NCBI RefSeq assembly: GCF_001612765.1 | Contig: NZ_BDBB01000031.1 | Location: 1 to 45,609, forward strand | DNA: 45,609 nucleotides | Direction of reading: 5' to 3' | Source of the DNA: Nocardia arthritidis NBRC 100137 | Lineage (GTDB): Bacteria > Actinomycetota > Actinomycetes > Mycobacteriales > Mycobacteriaceae | Shown: positions 15,741 to 23,308 of the stretch, one piece after another | Layout of the letters: every line of letters begins with the position of its first letter | Numbering within the stretch: the first letter of the stretch is position 1 | Made by a program: the position numbers and the translations under genes | The notes under the pieces: generated by a model | Told to the model about the DNA's origin: nothing | Database searches by the model: none | The model's input: only the letters and a program-made list of their open reading frames with translations

Positions 15741-16547
15741 ATGCCGCTGGATCCCTCGGCCGCGGCGCTGCTCGCGGCCGTCGAGGCGTCGCCGCGCGCG
15801 GTCGGCGCGCACGACAAGTCCGCGTGGGTGGGACTGTTCGCCCCCGGCGCCGAGGTCAACGATCCGGTGGGATCCCGCCCGCACGTCGGCCGCGCCGCCA
15901 TCGAACGGTTCTACGACACCTTCGTCGGGCCGAACACCATCGCGTTCCGGGTCGACCGTGACCTGGTCCATCCGCCGACGGTGGTGCGCGATCTGACCAT
16001 CGTCACCACGATGTCCACCGGCGCCACCGTCTTCGTACCGATGCATCTGCGCTACCGGCTGGTCGAGCGGGACGGTGCGTGGCGGATCGCCCACCTGGCC
16101 GCGCATTGGGAGCTGGCGGGCATGATCTGGCAGCTGCTGCGCACCGGGCTGCCCGGGTTCGCCGCCGCGCTGAAGCTCGGGCCGCAACTGATCGTCAACC
16201 AGGGCGTCGGCGGGGCGCTGGGCATGCTGCAGGCGCTCGGCGGCGTGGGTCGCCGCGGGAAACGCGCCACTACGGGGCTTTTCGCTGCCGCGGCGAGCAC
16301 CGACCTCAGCCGCGTGCGCGAGTTGCTCGGGCATCGGGCCTATCTCGAGCTGCCCGCGGGCACGCCGGTATCGGTGGAGGAATTCACGAACCGGGTGCGC
16401 AACATGCGCTGGAGCAAGGTGATCGCCGCGGGCCGCACCGTCACGGCGAGCGTGCGGCTCGGCGCGGTCGCCGGAGTCGCGATCGTGGAGTTCGCGGCCG
16501 GCGGCGACAGCATCGCGAGTGTGACGTTCTATCTCGACGGTGACTGA
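15741..16547 (+). CDS. SnoaL/ketosteroid-isomerase-like (NTF2 fold) protein
   Basis: 268 residues from the ATG at 15741 with GGAGG upstream; a TTG two codons earlier is less likely. The N-terminal 130 residues form a SnoaL/NTF2-like domain: VGAHDKSAWVGLFAPGAEVN, DPVGSRPHVGRAAIERFYDTF and LRYRLVERDGAWRIAHLAAHW. After a hydrophobic bridge a second half (about 180-268: LSRVRELLGHRAYLELPAG and the closing beta strands) looks like a partner domain. Such proteins isomerise or bind steroid-like ligands. The KstR box supports a role in sterol breakdown, with substrate unproven. Confidence 0.7.
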   Translation: MPLDPSAAALLAAVEASPRAVGAHDKSAWVGLFAPGAEVNDPVGSRPHVGRAAIERFYDTFVGPNTIAFRVDRDLVHPPTVVRDLTIVTTMSTGATVFVPMHLRYRLVERDGAWRIAHLAAHWELAGMIWQLLRTGLPGFAAALKLGPQLIVNQGVGGALGMLQALGGVGRRGKRATTGLFAAAASTDLSRVRELLGHRAYLELPAGTPVSVEEFTNRVRNMRWSKVIAAGRTVTASVRLGAVAGVAIVEFAAGGDSIASVTFYLDGD

Positions 16548-16588
16548 CGCCGGATCGTCCGCTGCCGCACCCGGCTACCACACCGCGT

Positions 16589-17506
16589 TCAGGACGTGAG
16601 CTGTCCGGCGCGTTCCACCGTCCGGCCGGTTGTCGCAGCTTCGACCACCGCGACCGGTGCCGCATGCTCGGTCCAGCCGGGCGGACCGAAGACGTATCCG
16701 AGCCGCCCGCGCCAGGTGCTCGCACCACGCACGTCGCGGATCAGCGCGGCCAATTCGTGATAGTTGACCTTCAGCGGGTTGTCGGTGCCGATGTTCTTGG
16801 TGAGGCCGTAGCGGACCGGTTCGGATTCGGCGGCGAAGCTGCCGAACATGCGATCCCAGATGATGAGGATGCCGCCGTAGTTCTTGTCGATGTAGGGCTT
16901 GTTCGAGCCGTGGTGGACACGGTGGTGCGACGGGGTGTTGAACAGGAACTCGATCGGGCGCGGCAGCGTCCGGACGCGCTGGGTGTGGATCGGGAACTGG
17001 TACAGCAGCCCGATGCCCTGCAGCAGGAAGATCATCCAGGCCGGAAACCCCAGCAGCGCCGCGGGCACCCACGCCAGCCCGCGCAGGATATTGGGGACCG
17101 GATGCAGCCAAGAGAGCCGGATCGCGGTGGAGAGATTGAAGTACTCGCTCGAATGGTGCACGTTGTGCGCGGTCCACATCAGCCGCACCCGGTGGTCGGC
17201 GCGATGCGCCCAGTAGTAGCAGAGATCCGTGACGATCAGGCCGAGTACCCAGACCCACCACGAGCGCGGCGAAAGATGCAGCGGGGTGATCGCGGCGGCG
17301 GCGACCACCGCCGAGAACGGCACCAGATACTGCATCAGCGGTTTCACCAGCCGGCCCAGGGTGAACGTCGCGATGTTGGACGCGGTGTCGCGGGCCGACC
17401 CGCTGGTGCCGGATCGGTCGGGATCGCGCCGGTAGGAGATCCACTCCACCAGCATGAGCACCGCGAACGCGGGAATGGCATAGCTCAACAACTCCACACG
17501 GCCCAT
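16589..17506 (-). CDS. Sterol desaturase / fatty acid hydroxylase family protein
   Basis: 305 residues from the ATG at 17506 (GAAGGAGAACTC upstream). Several membrane helices and the di-iron histidine boxes: WAHRADHR, HNVHHSSE and HHRVHH, with a further His in the VNYHEL region. The family inserts hydroxyl groups or double bonds into sterols, carotenoids or lipids using O2. It converges with the isomerase-like gene (41 bp between stops), next to a steroid-reductase-like gene, so a sterol substrate is plausible but not shown. Confidence 0.85.
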   Translation of the reverse strand: MGRVELLSYAIPAFAVLMLVEWISYRRDPDRSGTSGSARDTASNIATFTLGRLVKPLMQYLVPFSAVVAAAAITPLHLSPRSWWVWVLGLIVTDLCYYWAHRADHRVRLMWTAHNVHHSSEYFNLSTAIRLSWLHPVPNILRGLAWVPAALLGFPAWMIFLLQGIGLLYQFPIHTQRVRTLPRPIEFLFNTPSHHRVHHGSNKPYIDKNYGGILIIWDRMFGSFAAESEPVRYGLTKNIGTDNPLKVNYHELAALIRDVRGASTWRGRLGYVFGPPGWTEHAAPVAVVEAATTGRTVERAGQLTS

Positions 17507-17583
17507 GAGTTCTCCTTCATCGTCCGCCGTCGACATCGACGCTACGGCTGCGCGGCCTCGAGAACATCGCGCCGACGAGGGAT

Positions 17584-17611
17584 CGCGCGTCCCCCGCGCG
17601 GGGGACGCGCG
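17584..17611. promoter_or_regulatory. 28-bp perfect GC palindrome in divergent promoter
   Basis: CGCGCGTCCCCC and its complement flank GCGC, giving a gap-free 28-bp palindrome. It lies 78 bp before the desaturase gene and about 104 bp before the histidine kinase gene. TAGGAT at 17663-17668 could be the -10 element for the kinase gene. Operator or cruciform; not a terminator for either divergent gene. Confidence 0.5.
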
Positions 17612-17714
17612 CGGCTCGGTCGGCGGGCACAGTGAGTGGTCGGCGCTGCCGGGCGCGCTCGCTAGGATCGCCGCGTAACTCGACGCTGAACCGGACGGAG
17701 GCGGTGGCGAACTG

Positions 17715-18878
17715 TTGGATGTGAGCAGGTCGCTGGCGCGGCAGTCGGTGGTGGTGGCCGTGGCAGCGGCCCTGATCGACGCAGTGGTGCTGGGGCTGTG
17801 CGGCGTATTCGCCGTGGCCCCATGGCAGACGGCCGCCGCGATCACCGCGATCGTCGCCGCCGATCTGGCCTTGGCCGCGCCGCCCCGGACCGCCGGGGTG
17901 GTGGCGGTGGCGCAGGTGCTCGTGCGATTGCTGGCCGCGCTGCTGCTGCACCGCCACGGGTTCCCGGTGCGGTTCGCCGACGTGGGTTTCCTGGTGGCCG
18001 GATATCGCGCGGGGGCATGGCTCGCCGGGCCGAAATCCGTGCTGACCATGCTGCTGCTGTGCGCCGGCGTGGCCTCCGCCCACGCGCTCACCGCAAGCAA
18101 TGCCGCCCAGGACTGGCGGCTACTGCTCGCCTCCACCGTCTCCGCGGGTTGCGTGCCTTGGCTGGTCGGCCGTTACACAGCCGCGCGCGGCGCCTACATC
18201 GCCGACCTCGAGCAGCGTGCCCGGTTGCGACAGCAGGAGCACGGGGTGGCTCTGGAGCGGGCGGTCACCGACGAGCGGGCGGCCATCGCCCGCGACCTGC
18301 ACGACGTGATCTCGCATCACGTCAGCGCGATCGGCATCCACGCCGGCGCCGCCAGGCTGGCGCTGGGCGGCACGGCGAACCCGGCCGCCGCCCGATCACT
18401 GTCCGCGGTGGAGTCCAGCAGCCGGGCCGCGATGGTCGATCTGCGCCGCCAGCTCGATCTGTTGCACGGACGCGACGACGACGGGCAGCGCCAGCCGGGA
18501 CTCGCCGACATCGACGGGCTGATCGAGCACGTCCGCGCGGCCGGCCTGCAGGTCGAGACGACCGTGCGCGGCGACGCGGTGGAACTGCCCGACTCGTTGA
18601 ACATCACCCTGTATCGCATCGTGCAGGAGATGCTGACCAACGCGCTGCGGCACGGGGACGGCACGCACGCGCGGCTGGAGGTGGAGTACCTGCCGAAGCG
18701 GGTGGTGCTGCGCGCGACCAATCCCCTCGCCCGTGAACCGGCCGCCGCCGACACCTCGGTCCCGCGCGGCCTCAATGGGATCCGCCGCCGCGCCGAGCTG
18801 TTCGGCGGCGAACTGGACTACGGCAGCGACGCCGCGCAGTGGCACACCACGGTGTCCGTGCCGATCGGAGGATCGTGA
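17715..18878 (+). CDS. NarL-type sensor histidine kinase
   Basis: 387 residues from a TTG (a GTG two codons later is an alternative; GGAGG is 13 nt before the TTG). The N-terminal 150 residues hold five or so membrane helices with almost no outer domain, as in DesK/LiaS-like intramembrane sensors. A coiled linker (LEQRARLRQQEHGVALERA) leads to the HisKA_3 site ERAAIARDLHDVISHHVSAI with the phospho-His. The ATPase domain shows MLTNALRHGDG and a shortened GLNGIRRRAELFGG box. Its stop overlaps the regulator start by four bases. Confidence 0.85.
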   Translation: MDVSRSLARQSVVVAVAAALIDAVVLGLCGVFAVAPWQTAAAITAIVAADLALAAPPRTAGVVAVAQVLVRLLAALLLHRHGFPVRFADVGFLVAGYRAGAWLAGPKSVLTMLLLCAGVASAHALTASNAAQDWRLLLASTVSAGCVPWLVGRYTAARGAYIADLEQRARLRQQEHGVALERAVTDERAAIARDLHDVISHHVSAIGIHAGAARLALGGTANPAAARSLSAVESSSRAAMVDLRRQLDLLHGRDDDGQRQPGLADIDGLIEHVRAAGLQVETTVRGDAVELPDSLNITLYRIVQEMLTNALRHGDGTHARLEVEYLPKRVVLRATNPLAREPAAADTSVPRGLNGIRRRAELFGGELDYGSDAAQWHTTVSVPIGGS

Positions 18879-19528
18879 ACCCGCCCATCCGTATCCTGAT
18901 CGCCGACGACCACAGCATGTTCCGCTCCGGCCTGCGCGCCGTCGTCGACAGCCAGGCGGACCTCGATTGCGTCGCCGAGGTGAGCGACGGCCGCGCCGCC
19001 ATCGCCGAGACCGCCCGGCTGCGACCGGATGTCGCGATCCTCGATGTCCGGATGCCGAAGCTGGACGGGCTGGCCGCCACCGGCGCGATCGTCGCCGCGG
19101 GCGGAACGCACGTCCTGGTGCTCACCACCTACGACAGCGACGCCAACCTGCATCGCGCCTTGCAGGCGGGCGCGAGCGGGTTCCTGCTGAAAAGCCTGCC
19201 GCCCGAGGAACTGGTCACGGCCATCCGGATCGCGGCGCGCGGCGACGCGCTGATCGATCCCTCGATGACCCGCCGCCTGGTCTCCCGCTTCGCGAGCACG
19301 CTCGCGCCGCCGCGCACCCCGCCGGAAGTCCACCAGCTCACCGCTCGTGAACTCGAGGTACTGCTCCTACTGGCCGACGCGCACAGCAATGCCGAGATCG
19401 CCGCGCAACTGGGCGTCGGCGAGGAGACGGTGAAGACCCACGTGTCCCGCGTCCTCGCCAAGCTCGGCGTGCGCGATCGCATCCACGCCGTCGTCTACGC
19501 CCATCAGCACGGGCTGGTCACGCCGTAA
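18875..19528 (+). CDS. NarL/LuxR-family response regulator
   Basis: 217 residues from a GTG (GGAGGATC upstream) that overlaps the kinase stop. Receiver: LIADDHSMFRSGL, phospho-Asp in VAILDVRMPKLDG, and LTTYDSDANL with LKSLPPEEL (conserved Lys). The C-terminal LuxR helix-turn-helix is LTARELEVLLLLADAHSNAE followed by ETVKTHVSRVLAKLGVRDR. It partners the adjacent kinase. Targets unknown; the divergent sterol desaturase gene across the 28-bp palindrome is a candidate. Confidence 0.88.
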   Translation: MNPPIRILIADDHSMFRSGLRAVVDSQADLDCVAEVSDGRAAIAETARLRPDVAILDVRMPKLDGLAATGAIVAAGGTHVLVLTTYDSDANLHRALQAGASGFLLKSLPPEELVTAIRIAARGDALIDPSMTRRLVSRFASTLAPPRTPPEVHQLTARELEVLLLLADAHSNAEIAAQLGVGEETVKTHVSRVLAKLGVRDRIHAVVYAHQHGLVTP

Positions 19529-19688
19529 TAGGCGCGCTCGGCCGCGCCTCTCAGACGCGGGGCCACCCAACTACTCATCGACGCCGAGGCGCACAGTCGC
19601 GAGACCTCCGATACGGAGTAGTCGAGGATCCGTAGCGGGCCGCGCGACGCACCCGCCCTTGCTCCACCTTCGTGCGGCGAGACGACCC

Positions 19689-19725
19689 GTCGGCGGAGCG
19701 GCGCTCACCTCGCCGCTCCGCCGAC
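19689..19725 (-). terminator. Terminator between response regulator and VOC gene
   Basis: A perfect 15-bp stem (19689-19703 with 19711-19725, 7-nt loop) five bases beyond the VOC stop at 19731, between convergent genes. No T-tract; may work in both directions. Confidence 0.6.
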
Positions 19726-19730
19726 ACGGC

Positions 19731-20537
19731 TCAGGCGCCGCTCGGCGGTTCGCCGACGGTGGTCGTGGGATCGATGATGCCGAAGACCTCGCCCTGCGGG
19801 CCCTGGACGATGCCCATACGCCCGAAGGGGCTGTCGTCGGGTCCGGACATGACGGTGGCGCCGAGATCGCCCGCGTCGGCCAGCGCCTGGTCGGTGTTGT
19901 CGACCTGGAACCAGGTCAGCCAATACGACGGGTTGTCGCCCGGCATCTTCGTCGAGTCGTTGACGCCGCCGACGGCGTCGCCGTCGGGCGTCAGGCTGAA
20001 GGTGGAGTAGACGAAGTGCTCGCCGTCGCCGATCTCGGCGTAGTGCCAGCCGAACACCTCGGCGTAGAACTCCTGGGCCTGCTTGTAATCGCTGGTGTGC
20101 AGTTCGTTCCAGCAGTAGGCGCCGTGCTCGTTGTAGATGCCCGCGCCCGCGTGGGCCTTGGCCTCCCAGACCCCGAACACCGCGCCGGTGGGGTCGGCGC
20201 CGACGAACATGCGGCCGACATCGAGCACGTCGAAGGGTTTCATCATCAGCGCACCGCCCGCCGCGCTGACCCTCTCCCCGATCGCGTCGGCGCTGTCGGC
20301 GGCGAGATAGGTGGTCCACACAGACGGCATCGGCATGCCTTCCGGCTTGGGTCCGATGCCCGCGGCCGCGCGGCCGTTGCGCATCGCCATCAGATATCCG
20401 CCCGCCTCGGGCGGGCTGTCCTCGATCTCCCAGCCGAAGAGGGCGCCGTAGAATTCGCGGGCGCGCGCCGGATCGTCGACCTGGCAGTCGACCCAGCACG
20501 GCGTTCCCTGCGGCCAGCTTCCGTCATGTGTGGGCAT
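19731..20537 (-). CDS. Two-domain VOC (glyoxalase/bleomycin resistance-like) protein
   Basis: 268 residues from the ATG at 20537 (GGAGGCACTC upstream). Two vicinal-oxygen-chelate repeats are seen: WVDCQVDDPARAREFYGALFGW and, in the second half, WNELHTSDYKQAQEFYAEVFGW. Each repeat ends with a DPTGAVFGVW- or GPQGEVFGI-like strand. It resembles the mycobacterial 27-kDa antigen Cfp30B (Rv0577). The reaction is unknown; Cfp30B has been linked to methylglyoxal handling. Confidence 0.8.
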   Translation of the reverse strand: MPTHDGSWPQGTPCWVDCQVDDPARAREFYGALFGWEIEDSPPEAGGYLMAMRNGRAAAGIGPKPEGMPMPSVWTTYLAADSADAIGERVSAAGGALMMKPFDVLDVGRMFVGADPTGAVFGVWEAKAHAGAGIYNEHGAYCWNELHTSDYKQAQEFYAEVFGWHYAEIGDGEHFVYSTFSLTPDGDAVGGVNDSTKMPGDNPSYWLTWFQVDNTDQALADAGDLGATVMSGPDDSPFGRMGIVQGPQGEVFGIIDPTTTVGEPPSGA

Positions 20538-20999
20538 TGCGAGTGCCTCCTGACACGGGTTGCCGATGTGCGGCCGAGACAGCCGGCACACGGCTAGTCA
20601 ACCACCAGCATTCCGTGGAAGTGAGCCGATTCGGCCGACCGCTCGATCGGGTTCGCGAGCGTTGGAACTCAGGAGAAAGACCCCTTACACAGATCAGTCC
20701 CCGGTAGTCTCGCCGAAACCGTGAGCGTCGGTCGTCGCTGACGACTCCGGTGTTTCGACTGGCTTACCGGGGGCCTAGCCGGATCCTGGGTCGGTGTCTT
20801 CACTGCCTGCCGACGTCTCGGCTGACCGTGCGCTCACCTACCGGTGCTCCGGTGTAATGACTAGTCTCCTCCACATTTTCCGCTAGTCAAGAGGTCGAAC
20901 CGCCGATTCTCCGAGCCGGTGCGCGGCCGCGCCGCGCACCGCGGACATCCTTCAGCAAATCGATCTTGACGTGTACTCTTGGCAACCGAACCATGCGAT
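20538..20999. other. Intergenic region without recognised gene
   Basis: About 460 bp between the VOC gene and the nitrile-hydratase promoter. It holds many short inverted repeats, for example TGACTAG (20858-20864) with CTAGTCA (20883-20889), and a minus-strand stretch that could fold as a VOC-gene leader. No riboswitch class could be matched and no reading frame has coding character. Confidence 0.4.
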
Positions 21000-21015
21000 T
21001 GTGACTGGGGTCACA
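21000..21015. promoter_or_regulatory. CRP/GlxR-type operator before the nitrile hydratase operon
   Basis: TGTGACTGGGGTCACA matches the CRP-family consensus TGTGA-N6-TCACA exactly. It lies 166 bp before the first structural subunit gene and 62 bp before a small leader ORF. A hairpin with 9-bp perfect arms (21037-21045 with 21051-21059) follows and may be leader structure. Binding by a cAMP-dependent regulator is inferred. Confidence 0.6.
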
Positions 21016-21077
21016 CCCCGTCGCCCGACTGCTCCCGTCTGCCCGATGACCGGGCAGACCGTCCCGTTGGAGTCCCC

Positions 21078-21185
21078 ATGGCGCTCGTCGTCGGTCCCGC
21101 CTCGACGAGTACGCACGTGCGCGCGCACATCCACCGCAACTGCCCCGCCGGAGACACCGCATCCGTCGCTACGGAGGCATCATGA
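21078..21185 (+). CDS. Possible 35-residue leader ORF of the nitrile hydratase operon
   Basis: ATG with TTGGAG six bases upstream. The product starts MALVVGPASTSTHVRAHIHR and contains one Cys. Its stop overlaps the next start codon by four bases (ATGA), the same junction type seen between the four following genes, which supports translational coupling. No family is recognised; it might be a coupling leader only. Confidence 0.35.
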   Translation: MALVVGPASTSTHVRAHIHRNCPAGDTASVATEAS

Positions 21186-21607
21186 GCGCACCGAACCGAT
21201 TCGACGAGTTGCAGCAACGCGTCGCGGACCTCGCACCGGTCTTCCGCGAACCGCTGGATTCGCCCTACGAGATCTCCAACGAGTTGTTCGCCGCGCTTCG
21301 GCACGTTCTGCACGACGTCGGCGGCCAACCGGACATCCCGGTCGAGTACCGGGAGAAGGAGGAAGAGCCCTGGGAGATGAGCACCTACATCACGTGCGAA
21401 TGCCTCGGCTGGCGCGGCGTGTGGAACTCCGAGGAACGCAGGCGAGCGGAGAACGACCTCGGCGCGACGCTGTACTTCGGCCTCCCGTACTACGCGCGCT
21501 GGGCGACCGTGGCGGCGAAGACCTTGGTCGCCAAGGGATTGATCACCCCCGACGAACTCTCGGCCAAGTTGGACGAGGTGCGCGCCCGCAGAGAGGCGCG
21601 GCCATGA
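21182..21607 (+). CDS. Nitrile hydratase beta-subunit N-terminal-half protein
   Basis: 141 residues. The pattern EEPWEMSTYITCECLGWRG followed by YYARWATVAAKTLVAKGLIT corresponds to the helical N-terminal half of nitrile hydratase beta, where PWxxR and YYxRWxxAxExLLxxKG stand at these places. In thiocyanate hydrolase and toyocamycin nitrile hydratase the beta chain is likewise split into two polypeptides. Four-base overlap with the next gene. Part of a three-subunit enzyme with the next two products. Confidence 0.75.
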   Translation: MSAPNRFDELQQRVADLAPVFREPLDSPYEISNELFAALRHVLHDVGGQPDIPVEYREKEEEPWEMSTYITCECLGWRGVWNSEERRRAENDLGATLYFGLPYYARWATVAAKTLVAKGLITPDELSAKLDEVRARREARP

Positions 21608-21903
21608 GCAGGAAGTATCGGATCGGCGATCACGTGCGGGTGCGCGACGCCACCTCGATGTTCCACACCCGCACCCAGGCCTACACCCGCGGGCACACCG
21701 GTGTCGTCGTCGAGTACCGGCCGGAGTGGATCATCCCGGAGGACGAGGCGTGGGGGCGCGAGGACGGTCGCGTCGAGCCGTTCTACGTCGTGCGATTCCG
21801 TCAGAAGGATTTGTGGCCCAAATACACCGGCTTCGACGCCGACACCTTGGAGACGGAGGTCTCCGAGCGCTGGCTCGAGCCCGCAGAGGAGGACGCCCAG
21901 TGA
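21604..21903 (+). CDS. Nitrile hydratase beta-subunit C-terminal-half protein
   Basis: 99 residues making up the SH3-like barrel domain of nitrile hydratase beta: KYRIGDHVRVRDA, HTRTQAYTRGHTGVVVEY, PFYVVRFRQKDLWP and a final ERWLEPAEE, which align well with the family's GDRVRVR, HTRxPxYxRGxxGVV, LYxVRFxxxELW and WExYLEPA. It is a free-standing protein here, overlapping both neighbours by four bases (ATGA, GTGA). Confidence 0.8.
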   Translation: MSRKYRIGDHVRVRDATSMFHTRTQAYTRGHTGVVVEYRPEWIIPEDEAWGREDGRVEPFYVVRFRQKDLWPKYTGFDADTLETEVSERWLEPAEEDAQ

Positions 21904-22610
21904 GCCGGACCCACGATCACGACACGCACGCGCCGATCCGGACGAGCGACGAGATCAGCGAATTCGAAGTGCTCGAGACGGCGGTCCGCGAACTGGCCAT
22001 CGAGAAGGGGCTCTTCTCCCAGGAAGACCACCGCAGGTTCGCCGAGTGGGCAGAATCGGTCGGTCCGCACGGCGGATCGAGACTGGTCGCCAAGGCGTGG
22101 ACCGACCCGGACTTCAAGGCACGCCTGCTCGCCGACGGGACCGAGACGTGCAAAGAGGTCGGCATCGACTGGCGCGATCCCACCGGATCCGGGACGCCGA
22201 GCGACTACACCTACTTCTACGTGCTGGAGAACACCCCGCAGGTGCACAACGTCATCGTGTGCACGCTGTGTTCGTGCTATCCGCGACCGGTTCTCGGGAT
22301 GTCCCCGGACTGGTATCGCACGCCCAATTACCGTCGCCGCCTGGTGCGCTGGCCCCGCGAGGTACTCGCCGAGTTCGGCTTGCACTTCCCGCCCGACGTC
22401 GAGATCCGGGTGCACGATTCGAACCAGAAATCCCGGTTCATGGTGCTGCCGATGCGCCCCGAGGGTACCGAGGGCTGGACCGAGGAGCAGCTGGCCGCCA
22501 TCGTCACCCGCGACACCATGATCGGAGTGGCGCTGCCCCAGGTCGACTGGACCGCGCAGCAGCCGCCGAACCGAGTCGAGACCGCACCGAGACAGGAGGG
22601 ACGCCGGTGA
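21900..22610 (+). CDS. Cobalt-type nitrile hydratase alpha / thiocyanate hydrolase gamma-like catalytic subunit
   Basis: 236 residues from a GTG. The metal-claw motif is VCTLCSCYPRPVLG (about residues 120-133): C-T-L-C-S-C is the cobalt-type form, as against CSLCSC in iron enzymes; the second and third Cys would be oxidised. Around it are LAIEKGLFSQED at the N-terminus and MSPDWYRTPNYRRRLVRWPREVL after the claw, both typical. The length lies between nitrile hydratase alpha (about 205) and thiocyanate hydrolase gamma (243). It hydrates a nitrile or hydrolyses thiocyanate; which one cannot be decided from sequence alone. Confidence 0.85.
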   Translation: MSRTHDHDTHAPIRTSDEISEFEVLETAVRELAIEKGLFSQEDHRRFAEWAESVGPHGGSRLVAKAWTDPDFKARLLADGTETCKEVGIDWRDPTGSGTPSDYTYFYVLENTPQVHNVIVCTLCSCYPRPVLGMSPDWYRTPNYRRRLVRWPREVLAEFGLHFPPDVEIRVHDSNQKSRFMVLPMRPEGTEGWTEEQLAAIVTRDTMIGVALPQVDWTAQQPPNRVETAPRQEGRR

Positions 22611-22936
22611 CGAGCGGTCCGTACGAAGTCCTGCTGAACACGCTGGGACCCGCGCCACGCCGGGAGAGAACCCTGCCCGACCTCGATCGCAAGCCCGACC
22701 CATGGGAGTCCAGCATGCAGGCCATGTGCGAATGCCTCTCCTGGCGCGGCGCCTTGGACAATCTGGAGCGCCGCCATGCCGAGGACGAGCTCGGCGAGAC
22801 CATCTACCAGGACTTCCCGGTCCGCACCCGCTCCGTGGTGGTCACCGCGCACGCGCTGATGGACCTCGGCGTGATCAGCCCGGAGGAACTGCGCGCCCGC
22901 ATGGACGCCGTTCGGGAGCGGTTCCACCGGCAGTAG
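22607..22936 (+). CDS. P15K-like activator, paralogue of the first subunit
   Basis: 109 residues from a GTG overlapping the catalytic subunit stop. It resembles the C-terminal two thirds of the 141-residue first gene: PDPWESSMQAMCECLSWRGA, then TAHALMDLGVISPEELRARM. In nitrile hydratase and thiocyanate hydrolase operons, small beta-N-like proteins downstream of the catalytic gene (P14K, P15K) insert cobalt, and its place last in the operon fits that role. Confidence 0.7.
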   Translation: MTSGPYEVLLNTLGPAPRRERTLPDLDRKPDPWESSMQAMCECLSWRGALDNLERRHAEDELGETIYQDFPVRTRSVVVTAHALMDLGVISPEELRARMDAVRERFHRQ

Positions 22937-23000
22937 ACCCACCAGAACGGGCGGACATCTCCGAAGACTGCCGAACCGGAGCATCGAAAACGAAAACGAA

Positions 23001-23030
23001 AAGGCCCGGAACCTCGTGGTTCCGGGCCTT
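23001..23030 (-). terminator. Terminator shared by tRNA-fMet and the hydratase operon
   Basis: A perfect 13-bp stem (23001-23013 with 23018-23030, loop TCGT). On the minus strand it is followed by a T-rich tail (TTTTCG repeated), so it is a classical terminator for the tRNA; on the plus strand it lies 64 bp after the activator stop and has a short TTT. Confidence 0.85.
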
Positions 23031-23037
23031 TCGCTAG

Positions 23038-23111
23038 TAGCGGGGACAGGATTTGAACCTGCGACCTCTGGGTTATGAGCCCAGCGAGCTACCGAGCTGC
23101 TCCACCCCGCG
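23038..23111 (-). tRNA. Initiator tRNA-Met (CAT)
   Basis: A full cloverleaf: acceptor CGCGGGG, D arm with AGCTCGGTAGCT, anticodon stem CTGGG/CCCAG around CTCATAA, T arm with GGTTCAAATCC. Three G:C pairs in the anticodon stem and the unpaired first position of the acceptor stem are the marks of the initiator. The CCA end is not encoded. It is followed by the 13-bp-stem terminator. Confidence 0.95.
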
Positions 23112-23308
23112 TCGGTGAACACAACATTACACACGGGTTCACACAGTCTGCAAATCGCCAGCTCAGCAGCGGTTTCGCCGCGGTAGACGGACCACTGGAG
23201 CCGTCGACAGGAACATGCGCGCGACCCCGAAGGCGCGACGACAATCCCGGCGACAAGCACATTCAACAACGCGCGCGCAAGATTTGCCACACGTTGGCCA
23301 CTTCAAAC

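Noticed and set aside
20640..20890. Riboswitch-like minus-strand leader of the VOC gene (GGTAGGTGAGC recalled an M-box)
   Set aside because: The other conserved M-box blocks are missing, and no other class I know fits.
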